Source: Paracamarosporium sp. OC-R06-R3 (Eukaryota > Ascomycota > Dothideomycetes > Pleosporales > Didymosphaeriaceae). Taken from it: a DNA stretch of 14,934 nucleotides. The stretch is from the NCBI GenBank assembly GCA_019828545.1, contig JACVRA010000079.1:1-14934 (forward strand), given 5' to 3'. Every line of letters begins with the position of its first letter. Within the stretch, counting starts at the first letter, position 1. Under the pieces are notes generated by a model. It was given only the letters and a program-made list of their open reading frames with translations, did no database searches and was not told the origin of the DNA. The position numbers were made by a program, and so were the translations under genes. This document shows, piece by piece, positions 1 through 8,190 of the stretch.

Positions 1-148
1 ATGATCAGTGAGTCCCAAGCCTCGTTACACTAATAGAGTTACGTCTTATTTAATAGCCTAAAGCATAAGCTATATTTAAGCTTTATTTTATAGTAATAGA
101 ATATCTTATTATTAAGACATTATATTATACTATAGGTAATAGTACGTT
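1..148. other. Left flank, with a non-RIP-like first 33 bases
   Basis: No gene is seen. The first 30-odd bases stand out: they hold ATG, TCA, GTG, CCA and ACA, so CpA and TpG steps are intact, and they are clearly more GC-rich than what follows. From about base 34 the sequence becomes the TpA-rich, CpA-poor text typical of RIP-mutated fungal repeats. This may be the edge of the mutated block, but the window starts too close to it to be sure. Confidence 0.4.
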
Positions 149-241
149 TTAGTAGGGGCTTAGTATTCTTGGCCACTTGCCTATATTAGCTACTTGTCTA
201 TAATATACGTTATCTATCTCTTTATTACTAGCCAGAATATT
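149..241 (+). repeat. Left terminal inverted repeat of the outer element
   Basis: Positions 155-213 match the reverse complement of about 14803-14862, sharing GGCTTAGTATTCTT, then two CACTTG-type copies separated by CCTATATTAG, then ATAATATACGTTA. Mismatches are almost all transitions. Positions 212-241 match the reverse complement of 10603-10632, with 21 bases exact (212-232). Within it, GGCCACTTGCC and GCTACTTGTC form a direct repeat about 19 bp apart, as is common for transposase binding sites in terminal repeats. Outside 149 the similarity fades into AT-rich sequence. Confidence 0.8.
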
Positions 242-779
242 TTTATTATAATAATTTTTGGCCTAGTTAAATATTTTATTAATTTTAGAGTTTTTATTCT
301 TCTCTTTAGTATACTTATCCTCTTTAAATTCTATATAAGGATTATTAACGTCTATAGCTTTGCCTTAAATAGTAGGTAGGACTAAAAGCTTAAATAATCT
401 AATAAAATAAGTAAATATATATAATAAAAGTATATAATAACTTACTAAAAGTCTTCTTTAAATACTATATTTAGCTTTTTAGTAGTAAGATCTTAGATAA
501 ACTATATATATATAGCCTTCTCTTAGTTATCCTTAAAAGTATAGGTTTAAAACTTTTTTTTCCCTTTTTAGTAAACCTTATACTAAATTCTATTTAATAT
601 ACTATTAGTATCCTAGATATAAGAAGTACTATAACTTATTAAGGATATTATTACTAAGAAGGTAGCTATAGTTACTAACTTCTTAGATATATTTTTAAAG
701 GTTTTTTTATTAATCTTATCTTAAATTCTAGCCTATTTTTTATAGGTATAGGTAAGTATAGACTTAAGCCATTTAGCTA
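242..779 (-). pseudogene. Decayed minus-strand reading frame of the outer element, distal part
   Basis: Read on the minus strand, this stretch holds long stretches broken almost only by TAA and TAG, such as a frame from about 775 to 330 rich in Lys, Ile and Leu. It is in a different frame from the segment at 780-1301, so an intron, an indel or a separate small gene is possible. No domain was recognised. It may be the 3' end of the Gag-like gene or noncoding sequence before the left terminal repeat. The open look could also be chance in AT-rich text. Confidence 0.25.
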
Positions 780-1301
780 TTAAAAAATAAATAAATATAA
801 TAAAAAGCTATAATAATACTAATTACTCTTTTAAGTATTAAAGTGCTTCTTAGCCTTAATATTCTACTAATTATTAAGCATTATAATCTTGTCTTTATTT
901 AATAGGGTATTATATTTATTATCTTTCTACAGCTTCTTCTTTAATTATAATTTTACTTAGTAATTTAAAGCGTAGGCTTTTTTAATAACTTACTTCTCTT
1001 TAAAACGTAAGGTAGCTTAATCTCTCTATTAAATAATATATAAACTTAAACTAAGCACTTCTTTAAAGGTAAACTTAGAATTTATAGAGTAGCCTTTTTT
1101 TAATCTAGTCTAACTACAAAGTATAAGGATATTACTAATTTTAATAGATTTAAATACTTAACTTTATATAAATTAGTAACTATTATAATAAAAGACTAGT
1201 ATTAATATCTTTAAAAGGGCAAAGAACTCTTCACACGTAAAACCCTTAAAAATAGGAACTTTAAAAAGAAAGGTCTTAAGTAACTTATACTTAATTTTAG
1301 C

Positions 1302-1587
1302 TATTATAGAGGAGTATAAATAATAAACTATTATAAAGATATATAATTATATATTAAGGTATTAAGGTATTAAGGTATTATAACTAATAACTAGTAGAAT
1401 AAATAAAATAGGTAAAAGGTTTAAGTAGATACGTATATATAATCTAAATAGCTTAATAATTATATAAGTATTTATATATTAAAATATTATAATACCCTAC
1501 TCTCTTTATAATACCTTAATACCTTAATATATACTAAAATAATTATATACCTTTATAATAGTCTCTTGTCTATACTCCTTTATAATA
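1302..1587. mobile_element. MITE-like foldback insertion
   Basis: The two ends are inverted copies: TATTATAG then AGGAGTATA at the left (1302-1318) pairs with TATACTCCTTTATAATA at the right (1571-1587). The arms continue inward to about 1382 and 1507 through ACTATTATAAAG and runs of the octamer TTAAGGTA. There is no coding capacity. Size (286 bp), long arms, no gene and location inside the outer element's gene fit a miniature inverted-repeat element. A TA target duplication is possible but not provable in such TA-rich sequence. Confidence 0.7.
1354..1377 (+). repeat. Octamer tandem repeat TTAAGGTA x3
   Basis: Three perfect copies of TTAAGGTA lie in the left arm of the MITE-like element. The right arm has the reverse complement, TACCTTAA, only twice (1512-1527), so the arms differ by one unit, which points to slippage after the arms formed. 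Confidence 0.85.
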
Positions 1588-1635
1588 TTTAAAAGTAGAC
1601 TAAATAAGCTACTTTAGACTATAGTAGCTAGTAAG

Positions 1636-1876
1636 TATAACGGCCTAATATATTAGTAGGTTATATAATCTTACGTTTAAATGTAACTACGCGCTTAGGT
1701 ATAATTACCTTATATAATATTACTATTTAGAGTAGAATATTATTTCGTTTAGTAACTACGTATAAAAGTAAGTATACCCTTTATACCTATTATCTCCTTA
1801 TCTTAATATAGCTAAAATAGAGTCAACCTACCTTATCTACTTCTTTTAATATAGAAAACTAAGCTTGTTTTTATAT
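1636..1876 (+). repeat. 5' LTR of the Gypsy element
   Basis: This repeat matches 7950-8190 base for base with no indels; differences are transitions only. It begins TATAACGGCCTA, where the original TG end has become TA. Identity stops at 1876, and the true end may be 1875 (...TTATA, formerly CA). Confidence 0.95.
1761..1768 (+). promoter_or_regulatory. TATA box in the 5' LTR
   Basis: TATAAAAG sits mid-LTR and is conserved at the matching place in the 3' LTR (8075-8082). Its position, about 115 bp before the LTR end, suits the U3 promoter driving the genomic RNA. A role is inferred from position and sequence only. Confidence 0.5.
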
Positions 1877-2339
1877 TATATTAAGATTACCAACTTAGCT
1901 AGAGGATGGTAATATAATATTAGGCTAAACTACTTAATCTATTAGTATATATAACTTAATAACGGCTACCCTAGGAAATCTATTATATAACTATACTAAG
2001 CCGTTAGTTTGTTATAGGATACGATTACCTATGCTTTTTATTAGTAGAACTAAAGAGAGGGTCTAAATACTACTAAGCAACGTACTACTTAAAGGAAGTT
2101 AAAGAATAAATACCTATCTATTAAATATACTTAAGTATAGACAATTAACTACTTATATAAAGAGGGCTATAAGAGCCCTAGCCTCTATAAAAGAGGAATC
2201 TACCTCTACTTACTAACTACCTTAAGTATTACTAACTTACCTTCTTTTTACTAGAGAATTAATCTTAGCTGCTCTACCTATAGCCAATATACACTATAGT
2301 ACTAATATACTTATTTATAGTATTAATACTTAAGAGAGA
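1877..2339 (+). other. Gypsy leader between 5' LTR and gag
   Basis: The primer binding site should lie just after 1876, but RIP has blurred it: TATTAAGATTACCAAC could hide a TGG start, and no tRNA match can be named. ATTACC (1886-1891) and GGTAAT (1908-1913) can pair as a small stem. Another stem is possible at about 2163-2177 (AGGGCT/AGCCCT). Gag may start inside this stretch, as frame 1 remains fairly readable back to about 2160. Confidence 0.4.
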
Positions 2340-3657
2340 AATATTAAATAATATATATAACTTAACTAAGTCCTTTATCTACCCTAAAGATTAAATCTAG
2401 AGCTACGGCTTTATTACTAAGGAAAACTATAACTAAGATATCTTTATAAAGCTGGCCTATCTTTAGTAAGGTATAGATAAAGAACTTTTATAAGCACCTT
2501 AGCTATCTACCCTTACTAGTAATAACTTAATTACGGCTATACTAAAGGCTGTCCTTAAGTATTTTTAAAAGGATCTATTAGTAATTACTATAGAGCTGGT
2601 TAGTTAACTACTTCTTTATAAAGTAGAGTATTAATAGATTTATATATACTATTAGATTACTACTAATGCCCTAGCTAAAGGCAAGGAGCTGTAGTAGGCC
2701 TTTATATAAGAGTAGTAAAAAGCTAAAATAGTCTAAAAAAAACTACGTACACTTAAAGCCCTAGCTATTAATAAAAAGCTATTAATAACTTAATATTATA
2801 CTACGTACTTCTAAGTCCTACCGTCTATACTATAGAATTAAGATAGCTTTAATCTAACTAGCCCTTTAAGCTTAGAATTAGATAAGCTTAATAACTTACG
2901 TTTTTTATATTAGTTATTTTTTAAACCTACTACTATTATTTTAGGTACTTAATTTATTAACTAGTATTTTATTAAGTTCTTAAATCCTTTATTATTTTTA
3001 GATAGTAAGACTACTACTACGTTTAACTACTAAAGAGTGTATATAGAAAATAAACTATAGTTAAATAGTAACTAATTTATTAAAAGTAATATATAGAATA
3101 TTTAGAAGTGTATCGTCGTATATATAACTACCTATATAAAGAACCTGGCTTAAAACTAGCTTAAAACCTTAATTAGTACCCTCTATAATAGTAGGAATAC
3201 TATTAATAGTAAATTTCTTATAGATACTTTAGGCTAGGCCTTTAGTAATTTATATAAGGAGAAGAATATTTACTAGGCCTTTAGTTAGCTTTAATTATAT
3301 ACTACTACTAAGTTTTTAAGCTTCTAGACTAACTTTTTTTACCTAGTTACCTAGCGTAAGCTTCTAGTAGACTAATAGATTAAGGAGTTTTATAAAAAAC
3401 TTATTAATTAACTTTATATAGATATAAGCTATAATGTTTATTAACTTAAGAATAACTATAATAAGTTTATAGGCATTACTTATAACCTAGTATATAAAGT
3501 TGCTATTACTAATAGCTAAGCTACTATATAAGCTAAGTATAAGAAGGCTATTACTCTACTTATTAAATCCTATAAGTATACGTTTTTACTAGTATTAGTA
3601 TTAGTATTAGTACTATAGTACCTTTATACTATAGTAACGTAAGCTAATTAATTTACC

Positions 3658-3699
3658 TACTTTTACTACTATAAAGTTAGTTACGTTGTCTATAATTAC
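3658..3699 (+). other. Former CCHC zinc knuckle of gag, all ligands now Tyr
   Basis: Codons at 3658, 3667, 3682 and 3697 are all TAC, placed exactly as the C, C, H and C of CX2CX4HX4C. Between them lie Phe-Tyr, Tyr-Lys-Val-Ser and Val-Val-Tyr-Asn, and the last ligand is followed by Leu-Asp. TGC to TAC and CAC to TAC are the two RIP changes, one per strand. The nucleic-acid-binding knuckle is therefore dead. Confidence 0.85.
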
Positions 3700-3797
3700 T
3701 TAGATAGATTTATTAAATAGAAGGCTATTAAACTACCTATAAATATAGATAATAATATCTACTTTAATACTACTAATAGGAGTATCTCTAAAAGTAA

Positions 3798-3807
3798 TTT
3801 AAAAAAA
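3798..3807 (+). other. Gag-pol frame switch at a T TTA AAA AAA run
   Basis: Upstream, frame 1 is the coding frame and frame 3 is crowded with stops. Downstream, frame 3 is the readable one and leads straight to the protease. The switch lies at TTTAAAAAAA. In the gag frame this reads T TTA AAA and A AAA AAA, both fitting the X XXY YYZ pattern for -1 ribosomal slippage, and a -1 move leads exactly into frame 3. RIP or a chance indel in the A-run could mimic this. Confidence 0.5.
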
Positions 3808-6800
3808 GCTTAGCTCTAGGAGAAGTCTCCTCCTTAGAGTACCCTACTAGAGTAATTAGTATATAAGACCTTTTATTTAGTAGGAGTACTTTTACTCTAT
3901 CTTACTATATCTTAATAAATAGTCTTACTATTAAGCTTAAGGTTTTTATTAATATAGGAGCTAATAGTTATATTTTAGTCTACTTAAAGTATCTCTATAT
4001 TATTAAAAAAGGACTTAAAGTGTTTATTTAAAGTATAAAAGCTATCCTTCTAACTAAATATAATAGCTAATTAAATAAATAAGTAGATAAGTACTTTTAA
4101 GTAGATTTAATAATAGATAGCTACTACCTTACTACCTACTTTATTCTTTATAATATAGGCCACTATAACTTAATTATCGGCTATAAGCTTCTTAAGGATG
4201 TAGATGTATAGATTAACTATAAGTAAAAGAAACTTAAGTAGCTAAATATAGTACTAATAAACTATAAACGTAATATTATTATACTAATATATAGACCTAC
4301 TATAGAAGTTAATCTAAAATACTAGCTTAATACTAATTATTAGAATAAGCTAGTAGATGTAGTAATTATATAGTATACCTATTAATCTTTTTAGTAATCT
4401 CCTTAACGTTAAGACTATTAAAGGAACTTAATAAAGATAGAGAAGTAACTCTACTATTAAGTACTATAAACGTAAGATTAGTAATTAGTATAAGAAAAGT
4501 ATAAGAAACCTATCTCTTATATAAAGCTTACTTAGGCTAGTCTTAAAATAAATATAATAGGAGCAGCTGCCTTTATTATATACATTTAATAAAAAGATAT
4601 AGTAATAGACTATATTAATATCTATAAGGTAGAGTAGCTAATTTAAGACTATAGAAAAGAGCTTACCTAAAATAAATAAGTAGACTTAGTATATTTAGAG
4701 GAGGAGTTTTACTAACTAGTTACCTAAAAGTTATTAGTACTAGACTATACTAGTATAACTTTAGTCTACTTTTTAAAGAAGAACTTAAATATATTACTAC
4801 TATACTATAATAGTATTAACTATAATATTAAGTTAACTATTAAAAATACGCTAAGTACTAGTCTACTATATAGTATATCTCTAGAATAGTTACGGCTAGT
4901 TAAAGAATACCTAAATAACTACTTTTAGTATAGCTTTATTATATATAGTAATACCCTATATACCTTACTAATACTATTTACTAAGAAGTTTAAAGAGGGG
5001 TAGTAATTTTATATTAATTATTATAAGCTTAATACTATTATTAAAAGAGACGTCTACTCTATCCCCTTAATCTAAGAGACCCTTATATAACTAGCCTATA
5101 TTAAGGTATTTACTAAGCTAAATATATAATAAGCCTTTTATTATATTTAACTTAACTAAGAAGTTAAAGACTTAATTACCTTTTATATATACTATAATAA
5201 CTATAAGTATTACGTACTCCTATTTGGCCTTTATAATAGGCTAGTAACCTTTTAGTAATATATTAATAAAATTTTATATAGTATATTAGATAACTTCTAT
5301 ACTACCTACCTAAATAATATCTTAATCTACTTTAAAGACCTGCTATAGTATAAAGAGTATATAGCCTAGGTATTAAAACAACTTTAAAACACCGGCCTAT
5401 AAGTAAATATTATAAAGAGTAAGTTTACGGTAACTAAGATAAAGTTTTTAGGCCTAATTATTAGCACTTAAGGTATTTAGAAGGATCTAGAGAAGGTTAT
5501 AGTTATATAAAACTAGCCTATCTCTACCTTAATAAAAAGCTTATAGTTATTTCTAAGGTTCTACAACTTCTATAGGACCTTTTTTAAAGACTATAGGCAT
5601 ATTATTTAGCCGCTTACTAAGCTACTTAAGAAGGGCGTCTAGTATACTTTTAAAAAACTAAAGCTTATAGCCTTTTAGTAAGCTAAGGACTTTATACTAT
5701 TAAATAATATACTTACTTACTACTTGCCCTACTATTAAATACGTATAGAAATGGACGTAAGCAATAATATTATTACTAAAGTACTATTATAGCTATAAAA
5801 TAATAGTCTTTAGCAACTAGTTACCTTCTACTTAAAGACTATAAGTAGACTATAAATAAACTATAATATATATAATAAAGAAATACTTATAATTATTTAC
5901 AGCCTTAAAAAGTAAAGGTCTTAGCTTATTAACTTATAAATACCTTAGCTATTTAGTACTATTACTAACTACTAAGTACTTAAGTACTTTTTAACTAAGA
6001 GAGAGCTTACGCCCTAATAAATATACTAAGTAATAATAGTAGTTAATTTTAACTTAAAGCTTACTTATTAACTAGGTATAATAAACGTAGTGGCCGACGT
6101 ACTATTATAAAAGTAAAAAGAGCTATAGACCTAAAAGAAAAAGGATAAAGTAGCTTATATAAGAACCTTCCTATAAGTAGAGTAGTTAGATATTAGTATA
6201 GTTTAAATATATATAAATTAGCTATATAACTTTACTACTTAAGGTCTATAGCTACTTTAGTTTAAAATTATTATATCTAATACTTTTATAGCTTCCCTAC
6301 CTTTAGACAACCCGTATACGCTTATAGATTAAGTTATTAAGGTAAATTATACTAATAAGACTTTATAGAAGCTATAAGATAAAGCATTAGCTAGCAATTT
6401 AATATAGTAACTAAATAATAAGGGCCTACTTTTTTACTAAAGTTAATTATTTATCTCTACTATCTACTTTCTATATATCTATTTTATTTAAGTAGTCTAT
6501 GCTATATAGATTACTACTTATTTAGAAAAGAAGAAAATAGTTAAGCTATTTAAAGATTAATACTACTAGCTAAAGATAGCTAGAGATATTAATACCTATA
6601 TAGTAGCCTATAAAGCTTACTAATAGAGCTATATATTTTATAATTATACCCCTAGGCTACTAAAATTACTACTAATACTAGAGTAAGTATAGTAGGACGT
6701 CTTAATAGATTTTAAGTTATTCCTACCTAATAAAAAGGGGTATAATAATGTCTTTATAATAGTTAATTATTTAGGTAAGTACTACTTCTCTTTATCTTGC

Positions 6801-7890
6801 TATAAAATAGCTATAGTAGAATAAGTAGTAGATATATACTATTACTACATCTAGTAGGTATATAGCCTACCTAGGTTAATTATTTCTAATTAAGGCCTAT
6901 AATTTATCTTAGTATTTATAAATAAGTTATACTACCTTATAAGAATTAAGTAGAAGCTCTCTACAGTCTACTATCTTTAGATAGATAGTAATATAGAGAT
7001 TATAAACTAGTATATTAACTAGTACCTATATCTCTTTATTAACTATTATTAAAATAACTAGTCTAATCTACTACCCTATATAGATTAGACTTAGGCTATT
7101 TTATTTTATAAGACTATAGGCCTCTTACTATATAAGATTAAGTTTAGATACTAGGTAGTTTACTACTAAGACTAAGAGGAATATACTAAGTTATTATTTA
7201 TAATTAAAAAGTAGATATTTTAAGAAGAGATATAAAATTATACTAAAGTATACTATAAAGCCGTCAACACTACTATAGAGATAGTATAGAGAGGAATAGC
7301 TTAAGCTTAAGAGTACTAAGTATAATAGGTAAATAAGAAATACTAAAAATTAAACTTCTCTATTAATAACTAAGTTTATATTATATTAAGGGGTTTTACT
7401 ATTAGCTGCTTTAGTTAGAAGCTTAATTAGTAAATGTATAAATCTTATTCTATTACTATTATAAAGGGCCACTTTTACTAGGTTAGGCTTTTACTATATA
7501 TATATATATACGACGTCTTTTATATAGACCGCTTATAAAAAGCTACTACTAAGGCGCTCCTAAATTAAGTAGAACTAAAAGAAGAACTAATAGAGGTTAA
7601 TAATAACTTTAAATAGTAGGTTAATAAGATCCTTAATAGCCATATCTATTAAGGACGTCTATAGTATAAAGCTGTCTAAATTAGCTATAATCTTAACTCT
7701 ATATAATATAATACTTAAGGATTTATAAATACTTTATAGAAGGTTAAAGACTATTACCTAGCCTATCTAGATAAACCTAGACTACTAGTACGGCTAGAAG
7801 TATAGCTAAAAGCATATAAAATAGAGAAGTAGCTAAAAATAATAGAAGAAGATAATAAAGCTATAAGTAAGCTAGTATAAGGTAAGTAAT
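3804..7890 (+). pseudogene. pol: Gypsy pol: protease, RT, RNase H, integrase, chromodomain
   Basis: One frame reads for about 4.1 kb with no indel; stops are TAA/TAG. Protease: VFINIGANS at 3942-3968, formerly DTGA with D to N. RT: YSIPLIQETL then FTKLN (motif A Asp at 5121 now Asn), LLFGL at 5217-5231, and YLNNILIYF at 5307 (both Asp of YLDD now Asn). RNase H: EMDVS (Asp kept at 5754) and VVADVL (Asp kept at 6096). Integrase: former C-x2-C now YKAY near 6610; VLIDF with core Asp kept at 6708; IISNQG with second Asp at 6888 now Asn; Glu kept at 6996, which gives exact DD35E spacing. Chromodomain at about 7608-7800, ending DKPRLLVRL. The enzymes would copy the RNA into DNA and insert it, the chromodomain guiding it to methylated-histone chromatin. 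Catalytically dead. The 3' end is approximate. Confidence 0.95.
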
Positions 7891-7937
7891 AAAGAAGAAG
7901 GTAGGAGCTAATAGACTTAAGAGACTAAGCCTACCTT

Positions 7938-7949
7938 AAAGAAGGATAA
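7938..7949 (+). other. Polypurine tract of the Gypsy element
   Basis: AAAGAAGGATAA lies directly against the first base of the 3' LTR (7950). A purine run in this place primes plus-strand DNA synthesis in LTR retrotransposons. One T interrupts the run. Confidence 0.7.
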
Positions 7950-8190
7950 TATAACGGCCTAGTATACTAATAGATTATATAATCTTACGTTTAAACGTAA
8001 CTATATACTTAGGTATAACTACCTTATATAATATTACTACTTAAAGTAGAATATTATTCTACTTAGTAACTACGTATAAAAGTAAGTATACCCTTTATAT
8101 CTATTATCTCTTTATTTTAGTATAGCTAAAATAGAGCCAATCTACCTTATCTACTTTTTTTAATATAGGAGACTAAGCTTGTCCTTATAT
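7950..8190 (+). repeat. 3' LTR of the Gypsy element
   Basis: The partner of 1636-1876 has the same length, no gap, and about 27 transition differences and no transversion. It starts TATAACGGCCTAG and carries the same TATAAAAG box at 8075-8082. In some places this copy holds the unmutated C or G, in others the 5' copy does, so the two were mutated independently. Confidence 0.95.

Larger units (their letters stand above)
780..1630 (-). pseudogene. Downstream part of the Gag-like minus-strand gene, broken by a MITE
   Basis: This is the continuation of the gene at 8191-10138 once the Gypsy element is taken out. On the minus strand from 1300 to about 790 one frame stays readable. Its former stops are TAA and TAG only, and it gives plausible peptide such as FKGFTCEEFFALLKIL, and further on TLRFKEK then a Lys-rich helix-like run. 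The MITE-like insertion at 1302-1587 separates a 43-bp piece (1588-1630) from the rest. Exact frame linkage across the two insertions cannot be fixed because the duplicated target bases are ambiguous. No known domain was recognised: there is no RT, protease or integrase motif, so the function is unknown. Confidence is moderate that it was coding and low for its role. Confidence 0.45.
2340..3807 (+). pseudogene. gag: Gypsy gag, nucleocapsid-type polyprotein, RIP-inactivated
   Basis: Gag forms the virus-like particle that packages the element's RNA. Frame 1 reads as one protein from at least 2340 to 3807, interrupted only by TAA and TAG, consistent with former Gln and Trp. A Gln/Lys-rich helical section (about 2670-2780) precedes a capsid-like region (about 3090-3600), for example TYIKNLA then LISTLYNSR, resembling the fungal Gypsy Gag family. 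The zinc knuckle follows at 3658-3699 with exact CX2CX4HX4C spacing, but all four metal ligands are now Tyr (TGY to TAY, CAY to TAY). The start codon is not visible because ATG may have become ATA, so the 5' limit is approximate. The coding frame passes to pol near 3800. Confidence 0.85.
1636..8190 (+). mobile_element. Ty3/Gypsy chromovirus, full length, RIP-inactivated
   Basis: This is a complete LTR retrotransposon: LTR 1636-1876, leader, gag in frame 1, pol in frame 3 (protease, RT, RNase H, integrase, chromodomain), polypurine tract, LTR 7950-8190. The domain order RT-RNase H-integrase marks Ty3/Gypsy, and the C-terminal chromodomain marks a chromovirus. The two LTRs align end to end without a gap (constant offset 6314) and differ at about 27 of 241 sites, all transitions. 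The start reads TATAACGG, expected to be TGTAACGG before mutation. Flanking bases GTAAG (1631-1635) and ATAAA (8191-8195) could be a 5-bp target duplication with two transitions, but this is weak. It lies within the minus-strand Gag-like gene of the outer element. Confidence 0.95.

Noticed and set aside
194..379. Open plus-strand frame of 61 codons, hydrophobic
   Set aside because: Composition is what TA-rich text gives by chance (Ile, Phe, Leu, Tyr). It overlaps the terminal repeat and opposes a minus-strand frame, and has no family likeness.
1636..1876. Dating the Gypsy insertion from LTR divergence
   Set aside because: The differences are transitions of RIP type, so a molecular clock does not apply.
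3591..3613. TTAGTA tandem repeat as a telomere-like sequence
   Set aside because: It lies within gag and encodes a Leu-Val run in frame; the unit is not the fungal telomere repeat TTAGGG, and there are only about four copies.
2340..7890. Reassigned genetic code (TAA and TAG as Gln) as the reason for readable frames with stops
   Set aside because: Reading stops as Gln does help, but Asp to Asn, Cys to Tyr and His to Tyr changes at invariant sites, Trp sites as TAG, and LTRs differing only by transitions all point to RIP rather than a variant code.
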